Source: Frankiales bacterium (lineage in GTDB: Bacteria > Actinomycetota > Actinomycetes > Mycobacteriales > SCTD01). From it: a stretch of 54,593 bases of DNA. The notes under the pieces are model-generated. The model was not told the DNA's origin and did not search any database. It worked only from the letters and a program-made list of their open reading frames with translations. The DNA is taken from the NCBI GenBank assembly GCA_025464695.1, contig JAODNQ010000109.1:1-54593 (forward strand). Direction: 5' to 3'. Below are positions 8,938-17,097 of the stretch, piece after piece. The position numbers were made by a program, and so were the translations under genes. The first letter of the stretch is position 1. Each line of letters begins with the position of its first letter.

Positions 8938-10526
8938 CGGCAGAACCGCTTGCCGTCGCTGCTGAAGGACTTGGAGCCCGTGACGACGACCCAGCCGCAG
9001 GTCTTGGCGACCTGGGGCTTCCCGGGAGCAAAGGAGAGCGGGTACGTGAGGCCGCCCAGGTCGTTGTCCTTGACCCCGGCGAGGGACTTGATGATGCCGG
9101 CGCTGGTCACCGTGTCCTCGGCGAAGGCCGACTTCGCCTGGGCGAAGAGCTGAGCCGCGGCCCAGCCGTTCATGGAGGACGCGTCGATGGCGAGACCGGG
9201 CGCGAACTTCTTCAGCGTCGACTGGTACTTCTGGACCGCAGGTTCCTTGTCCAGGAACCAAGGGAGCACGTTCAGGGCGACGACAGCGCCCTTCAGGTTG
9301 GCGTCGTCCTGGAAGTCGAGGTTGGACTGCACGGAGGTGCAGATGATGAGGGGCTTGTACCCGACGCTCGCGCAGGACTGGGCGATGCGGTGGATGCCGG
9401 TCGAGTCGAAGGCGACCGCGAGGGCCTGGGCGCCGGCGTCCCTGGCTGCCAGGCACTGCGAGGTGAAGTCGACGTTCACCAGGGAGGCCTGACCGCGGTA
9501 CACGGCCTTGAAGCCCACACCCGGCGCGAGGGCGGCCCACCGCTTGTCGGCGGTGTTGCAGTAGGACACCTCCTGGCAGGTGAGGGTCCCGACCTTCGTC
9601 TTGCCGGCCGCGAGCGCTGCCTTCGCACCGGCCACCAGCGTGAAGTCGATGAGGGCGTTGCCCGCCGTGGCGTGGTTGAAGAAGACCGGCGAGTCGTAGG
9701 TCTGCAGCTCACCGCCCTCCTGGCCGATGACCGGGATGCCCTTGCTCTTCACGTAGCTCTCGCTGGCCTGTCCGGTGAGGAGCGCCGGCTGGTGCACCAT
9801 CGCGATGACCTTGTCCTGCTCGACCAGCTGGCGCACGAGGGACAGGTGGCGGCTCGGGTCGCCGCCGTCGTCGGCGGTGATGTACTTGACGGGGTGGCAC
9901 CCCAGGCCCCCGGCCTGGTTGACCGAGGCCACCCAGGCGCTCACGGCCTTGTTGCCGCCGACGAAGGCGGTGCCGAGCGCGCCGGTGAGCTGGCCGACCG
10001 CGCCGATGACGATGGTCGACTTGGTCCCGGTGCAGGAGGCCGTGGTCGACTCGCCGTCCGCCGGCGAGCCGCCCGGCTTCGGCGCTCCCGGGGCGCCGCC
10101 CGTGGTCCCGCCCGTGCCGGCGGCAACCGTGCCCCCGGTGCCGCCACCGCCATCGCCGGTCGTGGCTCTGCCGCCGGCGCTCCCCCCGGTGCTCCCGCCC
10201 GTGGTCCCCCCGCCGGTGCTCCCACCGGTGGTGCCGCCCGCGGTGTCGGCGCCCGTCGTGCCCGCGGCCGCCCCCGTGCCGCCCGTGCCGCCCTGGCCGG
10301 TGGACGCGTCGCCGTCGGCGGCACCCGGGTCGCCACCACCGGCGGCCACAGCACCGGGGAGCGTCCCCGCCGCCGTCCCGCCGTACGTGCCGGCGGCGTC
10401 CTGGAGGAGCCGTTCGTGCGACAGCGAGCTGCCGCAACCGGTCAGCAGGAGGACGGCGGCCAGGGTGCCCACGACGGGCCCCCGAGTCCGGACGGCCCTC
10501 CTGCGGGCAGCAGTGGAAAGGCGCAT
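8934..10526 (-). CDS. Liv-type ABC transporter substrate-binding lipoprotein
   Basis: A 530-residue lipoprotein with a basic N-terminus, hydrophobic core and lipobox LTGC (lipid-modified C31). Residues about 45-155 are an extreme Gly/Thr/Ala low-complexity linker, then a periplasmic-binding-protein type 1 domain starts at STIVIGAVGQLTGALG and runs to the end (TCGWVVVTGSKSFSSDGKRFCR). Family members bind amino acids or other small carboxylates and aromatics on the outer face of the membrane. The roughly 110-residue disordered spacer between lipid anchor and domain is unusually long. ATG at 10526 is preceded by GAGGAG. First gene of the minus-strand operon, transcribed from the divergent region shared with the SnoaL operon. 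Confidence 0.9.
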   Translation of the reverse strand: MRLSTAARRRAVRTRGPVVGTLAAVLLLTGCGSSLSHERLLQDAAGTYGGTAAGTLPGAVAAGGGDPGAADGDASTGQGGTGGTGAAAGTTGADTAGGTTGGSTGGGTTGGSTGGSAGGRATTGDGGGGTGGTVAAGTGGTTGGAPGAPKPGGSPADGESTTASCTGTKSTIVIGAVGQLTGALGTAFVGGNKAVSAWVASVNQAGGLGCHPVKYITADDGGDPSRHLSLVRQLVEQDKVIAMVHQPALLTGQASESYVKSKGIPVIGQEGGELQTYDSPVFFNHATAGNALIDFTLVAGAKAALAAGKTKVGTLTCQEVSYCNTADKRWAALAPGVGFKAVYRGQASLVNVDFTSQCLAARDAGAQALAVAFDSTGIHRIAQSCASVGYKPLIICTSVQSNLDFQDDANLKGAVVALNVLPWFLDKEPAVQKYQSTLKKFAPGLAIDASSMNGWAAAQLFAQAKSAFAEDTVTSAGIIKSLAGVKDNDLGGLTYPLSFAPGKPQVAKTCGWVVVTGSKSFSSDGKRFCR

Positions 10527-10626
10527 GCGACGACTCCTCGGTTCCAGCAGGTGGGGTGCTCCCTCGCGCTGCGGCGAGGCGCCCTCCAGGAGGGGCGTGT
10601 GACCTAGATCTCTCTGGCCTGGGCCG

Positions 10627-10691
10627 AAGGTAGGAGCGGTCTCGTCGCCGCGTCCATCCGCGATGCGCAGCCAGAGCATCCACATTCCGTA
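10627..10691 (-). promoter_or_regulatory. promoter of the transporter-E2-mscR operon with paired XylS-type boxes
   Basis: Reading the minus strand: distal box TACG-GAATGT-GGAT (10691-10678), proximal box TGCG-CATCGC-GGAT (10669-10656), exactly 22 bp apart, then a -10 hexamer TACCTT (10632-10627) whose first base is 27 bp after the first G of the proximal GGAT. The same layout occurs at 10755-10819, 19445-19509 and 22365-22428. AraC/XylS-type activators bind direct repeats about two helical turns apart, next to the -35 region. Confidence 0.65.
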
Positions 10692-10754
10692 CGGGTCGGG
10701 AGCATCCGGGGGACCACCAGCTGCGCCGCCGGACGCGGCTCGGGAGTCCCGCCC

Positions 10755-10819
10755 TGCGCAATGAGGATCGGCGCAGTGCGCTATGAGGATCGACCGTCGT
10801 GTGATGCCGCTCATACGGT
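10755..10819 (+). promoter_or_regulatory. promoter of the SnoaL-aacS-hydroxylase-E1 operon with paired XylS-type boxes
   Basis: Two 16-bp direct repeats, TGCGCAATGAGGATCG (10755-10770) and TGCGCTATGAGGATCG (10777-10792), differ at one base and are 22 bp apart. A -10 TACGGT lies at 10814-10819, 27 bp after the proximal GGAT. The segment GGATCGACCG (10787) ... TCATACGGTC (10811-10820) recurs with identical spacing in front of the EthD gene (19477-19510). Confidence 0.75.
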
Positions 10820-10911
10820 CACGTCACTCTTCAGGGCCCCTCCCGTCGGTCAGACGGGCGGTCCGCGCAGGCGGACGACGCGTCCTGCCCCACCCGATCG
10901 GAAGGACTCCC

Positions 10912-11403
10912 ATGACGACCACGGCACCGCTCACGGCGGAGGAGATCACCCAGCGCAACCTGCGGGTGGTCGAGGCGCACTTCCACAACGAGAACCCGGC
11001 CGACATCGACAAGGCGATCGACCTCTACGGCGACACCATCGTCTGGGAGGTGCCGGCCCGGGGCGTCCTCATCCGCAGCAAGGAGGCCGTGAAGGCCGCC
11101 TACCTCAAGATGTTCCAGTCCTACGGGATCCACTCCATGACCCCGATCCGGCGCTTCGCCTCCGGCAACTTCGTGGTCGACGACGTCGTCGCCGACATGA
11201 CGCTCCTCGGTGACGTCGAGGAGAACGTGCCCGGCTGCCCGCTCCCGTCCGGGACGCGCGTGAGCCTGCGCGTCGTCCACATCTTCGAGCTCGACGAGGA
11301 CGGCCGGATCATCCGCGAGAACGGCTACGAGCTCTGGCGTCCCGCCGGCAGCCCCGTCGACGACGACATCCCGGCCGACGCGGAAGTCGTCCACTTCGGC
11401 TGA
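10912..11403 (+). CDS. SnoaL/NTF2-like protein
   Basis: A 163-residue protein with an NTF2-like cone-fold pattern: an N-terminal helix region (EEITQRNLRVVEAHFHNENPADIDKAIDLYGDTIVWEVP), a central segment with VKAAYLKMFQSY, and C-terminal strands (RVSLRVVHIFELDEDGRIIRENGYELW). The family includes small isomerases, hydrolases and dehydratases acting on polar ring or ketone compounds as well as non-catalytic members, so the reaction cannot be stated. ATG at 10912 follows GGAAGGA. First gene of the inducible plus-strand operon, so a role early in the pathway is likely (inference). Confidence 0.85.
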   Translation: MTTTAPLTAEEITQRNLRVVEAHFHNENPADIDKAIDLYGDTIVWEVPARGVLIRSKEAVKAAYLKMFQSYGIHSMTPIRRFASGNFVVDDVVADMTLLGDVEENVPGCPLPSGTRVSLRVVHIFELDEDGRIIRENGYELWRPAGSPVDDDIPADAEVVHFG

Positions 11404-11415
11404 CGAGGAGCCCCC

Positions 11416-13434
11416 GTGAACCAGCAGTCGACCCCGGCGCAGCGCGACGACGCTGCGCCGGAGGTGCTGTGGCAGCCCTCCGTGGAGGCTGCAGCAGCCT
11501 CGCGCATGGCCCGCTACCAGACCTGGTTGAGCGGGGCGCACGGTGTCCGCACCGACGGGTACGAGGACCTGTGGCGCTGGTCCGTCGAGGAGCCCGAGCA
11601 GTTCTGGGTCACCCTCTGGGAGTTCTTCGGCGTGACGGCCTCGGCGTCCTTCGACCGCGTCCTCAGCTCCACGGGCATGCCGGGCGCCCGCTGGTTCGAG
11701 GGTGCGCGGCTCAACCACGCCGAGCAGGTGTTCGCCGCGGCCTCGACCGAGCGCCCTGCCCTCGTCCTCCTCGCGGAGGACGAGTCGGCACGGGAGCTGA
11801 GCTGGGCCGACCTCCGCCGGCAGGTCGCGGCGCTCGCGGCGAACCTGCGGTCGTGGGGCGTGCGGCCGGGTGACCGGGTGGCCGGCTACCTGCCCAACAC
11901 CGAGCACGCCGTCGTCTCGCTCCTTGCCACCGCCTCGCTCGGCGCGGTCTGGGCCTGCTGCCCGCCCGACTACGGCAGCGACGCGGCGGCGGACCGGCTG
12001 CGCCAGATCGAGCCGACGGTCTTCATCGGGTGCGACGGCTACCGCTTCGGGGGCAGGCACTACGACCGGTCGGCGGAGCTGGCCGCCGTCGTGGAGACCC
12101 TGCCGACGGTCCGGGAGGTCGTGCTCGTCGGGCGGTCCGACCGGGCCCCGCAGGCGGGGTGGCACGCGTGGGAGGACGCCGTCGGCGGGGACGACGTCCC
12201 GCTCGTCTTCGAGCAGGTCCCCTTCGACCACCCCCTCTGGATCCTCTACTCCTCGGGGACGACCGGGTTGCCCAAGGGCATCGTGCACAGCCACGGCGGG
12301 ATCGTGGTCGAGCACCTGAAGTGGCTCGGCCTGCACAACGACGTGCAGGCCGGTGACCGCTTCTTCTGGTACACGAGCACGGCCTGGATGATCTGGTACG
12401 TCCTCGTCGACGCCCTCATGCTGGGGGCCACCGTCGTGCTGTACGACGGAAGCCCCGCGTACCCCGAGCCGCAGTCGCTCTGGGACACGGTGGCGGAGCA
12501 GCGGGTCACGTTCTTCGGGACGAGCGCGGGGCACCTGGTGGCGTCGTCGAAGGCGGGCCTCCGCCCGCGGGACAGCCACGACCTGTCGGCGTTGCGCTGC
12601 ATCATGTCGACGGGCTCGCCCCTCCCGCCCGCGGGCTGGCGCTGGGTCTACGACGCGGTGAAGCCGGACGTCTGGCTGGACTCGCCGAGCGGCGGCACGG
12701 ACGTCTGCACCCCCTACGTCGGTGGCTGTCCGCTCAAGCCGGTCGTGGTGGCGGAGTCGCAGTGCCGGTTCCTCGGCACCCGGGTCGAGTCCTGGGACGA
12801 CGACGGCCACCCGGTGCCCGACGGCGCCACGGGTGAGCTGGTCGTCACGGCCCCCATGCCCTCGATGCCGCTGTACTTCTGGAACGACCCCGACGGGGAG
12901 CGCTACCGGAGCGCCTACTTCGACCACTTCCCGGGCGTGTGGCGGCACGGTGACTGGATCTCGATCACCGACCGCGGGAGCGCCGTCATCCAGGGGCGGT
13001 CGGACTCCACGCTCAACCGCCGCGGCGTCCGCATGGGCAGCGCGGAGATCTACGCCGTCGTCGACGCCATGCCCGAGGTGGCGGACAGCCTCGTCATCGG
13101 GGCCGAGCTCGAGGACGGGCAGTACTGGATGCCGCTGTTCGTGGTCCTCAGCCCCGGTGTCGAGCTCGACGAGGACCTCCGGACGCGCATCTCCCAGCGG
13201 ATCCGCTCCGCCTGCACCGCCCGGCACGTCCCGGACGAGATCCTCGAGGTGCCCGCGGTGCCGCACACGCTGACCGGCAAGCGCCTCGAGGTCCCGGTCA
13301 AGCGGCTCATCCAGGGCGCGGAGATCGACGACGTCGTCAAGGTGGGTGTCATCGACCGTCCCGACGTGCTCCCCGTGTTCGTCGAGATCGGGCGCCGGGC
13401 GCGGGCAGCCCGTCGCGTCGAGGTCCGCTCGTGA
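11416..13434 (+). CDS. aacS: acetoacetyl-CoA synthetase (acetoacetate--CoA ligase)
   Basis: A 672-residue adenylate-forming enzyme of the acetoacetyl-CoA synthetase branch. N-terminal SRMARYQTWLSGAHG and WVTLWEFFGVTAS...HAEQVF are typical of AacS/ACS proteins. ATP-binding motif YSSGTTGLPKGIVHSHGG is near residues 278-295, SPSGGTDVCTPYVGG forms the substrate pocket, GDWISITDRG contains the hinge Asp, and the C-terminal TLTGKRLEVPVKRL carries the catalytic lysine. It activates acetoacetate or a close 3-oxoacid with ATP and CoA. GTG start at 11416 is preceded by GAGGAG; the gene overlaps the next by GTGA. In this operon the true substrate may be a 3-oxoacid product of ring breakdown rather than acetoacetate (inference). 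Confidence 0.92.
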   Translation: MNQQSTPAQRDDAAPEVLWQPSVEAAAASRMARYQTWLSGAHGVRTDGYEDLWRWSVEEPEQFWVTLWEFFGVTASASFDRVLSSTGMPGARWFEGARLNHAEQVFAAASTERPALVLLAEDESARELSWADLRRQVAALAANLRSWGVRPGDRVAGYLPNTEHAVVSLLATASLGAVWACCPPDYGSDAAADRLRQIEPTVFIGCDGYRFGGRHYDRSAELAAVVETLPTVREVVLVGRSDRAPQAGWHAWEDAVGGDDVPLVFEQVPFDHPLWILYSSGTTGLPKGIVHSHGGIVVEHLKWLGLHNDVQAGDRFFWYTSTAWMIWYVLVDALMLGATVVLYDGSPAYPEPQSLWDTVAEQRVTFFGTSAGHLVASSKAGLRPRDSHDLSALRCIMSTGSPLPPAGWRWVYDAVKPDVWLDSPSGGTDVCTPYVGGCPLKPVVVAESQCRFLGTRVESWDDDGHPVPDGATGELVVTAPMPSMPLYFWNDPDGERYRSAYFDHFPGVWRHGDWISITDRGSAVIQGRSDSTLNRRGVRMGSAEIYAVVDAMPEVADSLVIGAELEDGQYWMPLFVVLSPGVELDEDLRTRISQRIRSACTARHVPDEILEVPAVPHTLTGKRLEVPVKRLIQGAEIDDVVKVGVIDRPDVLPVFVEIGRRARAARRVEVRS

Positions 13435-14303
13435 CCGCGCTGGTGCTCGGTGCCACCGGCCGGGTCGGACCGCACGTGGTCGAGCACCTGCTCCTGGAGG
13501 GCGCGCAGGTCCGGGTCCTGGCGCGGTCCCCGGAGCGGGCCGCAGCCGTGCTGCCGGCAGGCGTGGACGTGCGTCAGGGCGACCTGACGTCGGACGACGC
13601 CGTCCGCGCGGCGGTGGAGGGTGTCGACAGCGTCTTCCTGCTCACCCCCCACGGGCCCGCGATGGCCGAGACGCAGCTCCGCGTCCTGGACGTCGTCCGG
13701 AGCTCGGCACCGGGAGCGCGCGTGGTCAAGCTGTCCGGGACCAGCGCCGGCATCCGCCCCGACGGTCCGGACGCGTGCGCCCAGCACTGGCGCGTCGAGC
13801 AGGAGCTGCAGCAGGGGGGCGGACCGTTCGTCGTGCTCCGCCCGAACGCGTTCATGCAGGGGCTCGTCCTCGCGCTCGCGGCTGCGGCACGCAGCACCGG
13901 TGTCGTGGCGGACCCGCTGGCCGGGGCCGGTCTCGCGCTGGTCGACTGCGCCGACATCGGTGCGTGTGCTGCCGTCGCGATGCTCGACGGCCGGCACGAC
14001 GGCCGCACCTTCGCCCTGACCGGCCCGACCGCCCCGACCTACGCCGAGATCGCCGGTCACCTCGCCGCGGTCCTCGGCAGGGACGTCGTCGTCCGCGAGA
14101 GCGACCCCCGGGCGGCAGGTGCCGCCGCGTGCGCGGCGGGCGCCTCCGCGTGGGAGGGCGCCCACCTCGCCGAGATGCTCGAGCTGTTCCGGCAGGGCGG
14201 CGCGGCCGAGGTGACCGACGACGTCCCGGTCCTGCTCGGACGACCCGCACGAGCGGTGTCGGACTTAGTCCGCGCGACCGTCCCGGCGCTGCAGCCCTCC
14301 TGA
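13431..14303 (+). CDS. NmrA-like NAD(P)-binding reductase (atypical short-chain dehydrogenase)
   Basis: A 290-residue Rossmann protein opening with TALVLGATGRVGPHVVEHLL (GATGxxG dinucleotide motif), then VRVLARSPERA and the NmrA-type segment VDSVFLLTPHG. ADIGACAAVAMLDG and GRTFALTGPTAPTYAEIAGHLAAVLGR are typical of the NmrA/QorB group of quinone reductase-like or azoreductase-like proteins. No YxxxK catalytic pair is evident. Next to a flavin hydroxylase, it may reduce a quinone or enone intermediate. Starts with GTG overlapping the aacS stop. Confidence 0.85.
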   Translation: MTALVLGATGRVGPHVVEHLLLEGAQVRVLARSPERAAAVLPAGVDVRQGDLTSDDAVRAAVEGVDSVFLLTPHGPAMAETQLRVLDVVRSSAPGARVVKLSGTSAGIRPDGPDACAQHWRVEQELQQGGGPFVVLRPNAFMQGLVLALAAAARSTGVVADPLAGAGLALVDCADIGACAAVAMLDGRHDGRTFALTGPTAPTYAEIAGHLAAVLGRDVVVRESDPRAAGAAACAAGASAWEGAHLAEMLELFRQGGAAEVTDDVPVLLGRPARAVSDLVRATVPALQPS

Positions 14304-14358
14304 CCGTCCGCGCCACCTCGCGCGACCACGTACCAGCCACACCTTCCCGAGGAGCTCC

Positions 14359-15249
14359 GTGCGCACCATCAACTCAGCAGGCCGACTGGGCCTGCTCGTC
14401 GACGGCGGCTTCGTCGACGTCGAGACCGTCAGCGAGGGCGCGTTCAGCGCCGATCCGCAGGCGGTGTACGCCCAGTGGGACGCCTTCTGCTCCTGGGCCG
14501 ACGGCGTCGCCGCGGGCATCAGGCCCCAGGACGTGCAGCCCGTGCAGGACGAGCTGCTCGGCTCGCCGGTGCCGCGTCCGCCCCAGGTGTTCGCCATCGG
14601 CCTCAACTACGGCGCCCACGCCGCCGAGGCCGGGCTCGAGGCGCCGGAGGAGCCGATGGTCTTCACCAAGTTCCCCAGCTCGGTCGCCGGCCCGTTCCAG
14701 ACCATCGAGCTGCCAAAGGGCTCCACCGACTTCGAGGCGGAGCTGGTCGCGGTCATCAGCCGCACCGCACACCACGTGTCCGAGGCCGACGGGTGGTCCC
14801 ACGTCGCGGGGCTGACGATCGGCCAGGACCTGTCGGAGCGGGAGACCCAGCTGCGGCCCCCTGCGCCGAACCAGTACAACCTCGGGAAGTCCTTCCCCGG
14901 GTTCGCCCCCATGGGGCCGCACCTCGTGACCCGCGACGAGCTCTCCGACCCTGACGACCTCGCCATCAGCTGCACCCTCAACGGCGAGGTCATGCAGAGC
15001 GCGCGCACCAGCGAGATGATCTTCAGCGTCGCGCAGCTCGTGTCCCGGCTCTCCTCCGTGGTCGTGCTCCTGCCCGGAGACGTCGTCTTCACCGGCACGC
15101 CCAGCGGCATCGGCTGGACGCGCGACCCCAAGCGCCTCATCACCCCCGACGACGAGCTCGTCACGAGCATCGAGGGTCTGGGCCAGATGCGACACCGCTT
15201 CACCCCTGCACCGCTCACCTCCGTCCAGAAAGGCGTCAGCCATGTCTGA
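14359..15249 (+). CDS. fumarylacetoacetate hydrolase family protein
   Basis: A 296-residue protein of the FAH superfamily. The conserved core starts at PPQVFAIGLNYGAHAAEAG, followed by EEPMVFTKFPSSVAGP, the acidic metal-binding segment DFEAELVAVISRTAHHV (E-x-E), LTIGQDLSERETQL, KSFPGFAPMGPHLVTRDEL and the terminal GDVVFTGTPSGIGW. Members hydrolyse or decarboxylate acylpyruvates and related oxoacids using Mg2+, typically after aromatic-ring cleavage. GTG at 14359 follows GAGGAGCTCC. It overlaps the hydroxylase gene by 8 bp. Confidence 0.92.
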   Translation: MRTINSAGRLGLLVDGGFVDVETVSEGAFSADPQAVYAQWDAFCSWADGVAAGIRPQDVQPVQDELLGSPVPRPPQVFAIGLNYGAHAAEAGLEAPEEPMVFTKFPSSVAGPFQTIELPKGSTDFEAELVAVISRTAHHVSEADGWSHVAGLTIGQDLSERETQLRPPAPNQYNLGKSFPGFAPMGPHLVTRDELSDPDDLAISCTLNGEVMQSARTSEMIFSVAQLVSRLSSVVVLLPGDVVFTGTPSGIGWTRDPKRLITPDDELVTSIEGLGQMRHRFTPAPLTSVQKGVSHV

Positions 15250-17002
15250 AGTCCAGGTCCCCGTGCTCATCATCGGAGGTGGCGGCTGCGGGCTGTCCGC
15301 CTCGATCTTCCTGTCGAACCTGGGGGTCGAGCACCTCCTCGTCGAGCGGCACGAGAGCACCTCGATCCTCCCGAAGGCCCACTACCTCAACCAGCGCACG
15401 ATGGAGGCCTTCCGCCAGCACGGCGTCGAGGACGCCATCCTGGAGGTGGGCGCCCCGATCGAGAAGTTCGGCAAGGTCCGCTGGACGACGTCGATGGGCG
15501 GCGACGGGCCGCTCGACCAGAAGCTCATCCACGAGATGGACTCCTTCGGGGGCGGCGAGCTGCTCCAGCGCTACCAGGCGGACAGCCCGACCATGTCGAG
15601 CAACTACCCGCAGCTCCGGCTCGAGCCGCTGCTGCGCGCCCAGGCCGAGCAGCGCGCGCCGGGGCAGATCCGCTTCAACCACGAGGTCACCGGCTGGGAG
15701 CAGACCTCCGAGGGCGTCACGGTGCAGGTCACCGACCACACCAAGGGCGAGGACCTGACGGTGAAGGCGCGGTACGTCATCGCCGCCGACGGCGGGCGCA
15801 CGACCGGGCCGAAGCTCGGCGTGGAGATGGCCGGCCCCACCAACATGCTGGACATGGTCAGCACACACTTCAGCTGCGACCTCTCGCAGTACTGGGACGA
15901 CGGCACGCTGATCAACTGGTTCCTCAACCCCGAGGGCGAGCACTCCTGGGGCTCCGGCGTCGTCGTGCAGATGGGCCCGACCTGGGGCAAGAACTCCGAG
16001 GAGTTCGTCCTGCACTTCGCCTACATGATCGACGACGACGAGCGCTTCAACGAGGAGGCCATCGTCCCGCGGATGAAGACGCTGCTGCGCCTGCCCGACA
16101 TCGAGCCGAAGGTCCACAAGGTCAGCCACTGGATCCTCGAGCGCGTCGTCGCCCAGCAGTGGCGCTACGGCGACGTCTTCCTCGCCGGCGACGCCGCCCA
16201 CCGCCAGCCGCCGACCAGCGGCCTCGGCCTGAACACCGGCATCCAGGACGCGTACAACCTCACGTGGAAGCTGGCGCAGGTGCTGTCGGGCAAGGCCGGC
16301 GACGCGCTGCTCGACTCCTACGAGAAGGAGCGGCTCCCAGTCGCGACGGACGGCGCGGACTGGGCCCTGCTGGCCTTCATGAACCACGCGGTCATCGACG
16401 CGGGCATCGGCCTCACCCCGGGGGCCCCGAAGGAGGTGAACACCGCCGCCTTCCAGGCGCTGTTCTCCGACACCCGGCTGGGCCGCGCGCTGCGCTCCCG
16501 GTCCAAGGTGGCGATCGACACCCAGAGCTGGGAGTTCCAGGCCCACGACATGGAGATCGGCTTCGACTACGAGGGCGGGGCTGTCATCGACGACGGGTCG
16601 CAGCCCGCGGTCCGCGACGACCGGGGGCGCATCTACGCGCCCTCCACGAAGCCCGGACAGCGCCTTCCGCACGCGTGGCTCGACAAGGACGGCCACCGCG
16701 TGTCGACCCACGACCTCACCGGCACGGACAGCGCCTTCGTCCTGATCACGGGTCCCGAGGGCTCGGCGTGGGCCGAGGCGGCCGCGGTGGCGTCGGAGAA
16801 GACCGGCGTCACCGTCAAGCCGGTCGTCATCGGCGGCGACCACACCGACATCGACGGGACGTGGGCGACCGTGAGCCAGCTCCAGCCGGGTGGCGCCGTG
16901 CTCGTGCGCCCGGACAACCACGTGGCGTGGCGCAGCCAGGAGGTCACCCCCGACGCCGCGGGCGTGCTGACGAACGCGCTGAGCACCGTCCTCGGCGTCT
17001 GA
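15242..17002 (+). CDS. FAD-dependent aromatic hydroxylase, TfdB/PheA type (phenol monooxygenase-like)
   Basis: A 586-residue class A flavoprotein monooxygenase. FAD-binding GGGGCGLSA (G12, G14, G17), the DG motif in YVIAADGGRTTGPKLG (near 180), and the GD motif GDVFLAGDAAHRQPPTSGLGLN (near 310-330) are intact. The C-terminal thioredoxin-like domain (about 430-586, LPHAWLDKDGHRVSTHDLTG) is typical of phenol and chlorophenol hydroxylases. It should ortho-hydroxylate a phenolic substrate with NAD(P)H and O2. No ring-cleavage dioxygenase lies in this window, so the product must be processed by enzymes encoded elsewhere or by an unrecognised route. Translationally coupled to the FAH-family gene. 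Confidence 0.9.
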   Translation: MSEVQVPVLIIGGGGCGLSASIFLSNLGVEHLLVERHESTSILPKAHYLNQRTMEAFRQHGVEDAILEVGAPIEKFGKVRWTTSMGGDGPLDQKLIHEMDSFGGGELLQRYQADSPTMSSNYPQLRLEPLLRAQAEQRAPGQIRFNHEVTGWEQTSEGVTVQVTDHTKGEDLTVKARYVIAADGGRTTGPKLGVEMAGPTNMLDMVSTHFSCDLSQYWDDGTLINWFLNPEGEHSWGSGVVVQMGPTWGKNSEEFVLHFAYMIDDDERFNEEAIVPRMKTLLRLPDIEPKVHKVSHWILERVVAQQWRYGDVFLAGDAAHRQPPTSGLGLNTGIQDAYNLTWKLAQVLSGKAGDALLDSYEKERLPVATDGADWALLAFMNHAVIDAGIGLTPGAPKEVNTAAFQALFSDTRLGRALRSRSKVAIDTQSWEFQAHDMEIGFDYEGGAVIDDGSQPAVRDDRGRIYAPSTKPGQRLPHAWLDKDGHRVSTHDLTGTDSAFVLITGPEGSAWAEAAAVASEKTGVTVKPVVIGGDHTDIDGTWATVSQLQPGGAVLVRPDNHVAWRSQEVTPDAAGVLTNALSTVLGV

Positions 17003-17017
17003 CCCACGCCCCCGAGG

Positions 17018-17043
17018 GGCCCGGGACCCTCAAGTCCCGGGCC
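17018..17043 (+). terminator. strong GC hairpin between the hydroxylase and E1 genes
   Basis: GGCCCGGGAC (17018-17027) pairs perfectly with GTCCCGGGCC (17034-17043) across a 6-nt loop; a G:U and a G:C pair can extend it. There is no T tract, as is common in high-GC genomes. It lies 16 bp after the hydroxylase stop and 55 bp before the E1 start, so it could attenuate transcription or stabilise the upstream mRNA rather than end the operon. Confidence 0.55.
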
Positions 17044-17097
17044 TCGCGCTCGTCGCCCGACCCCCCGCACTGCAGTCAGCCCCGAGAGCAGGAACCC

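Noticed and set aside
15236..16921. 561-residue open frame on the minus strand opposite the hydroxylase
   Set aside because: Composition is the mirror of a GC-rich coding strand and no domain is visible; same reasoning applies to the long minus frame at 17227-19371 and to 10831-13266.
16159..17097. Long N-terminal extension (about 310 residues) of the E1 frame
   Set aside because: Arg/Ala/Gly/Pro-rich shadow of the hydroxylase in another frame; the E1 family similarity starts only after 17098.
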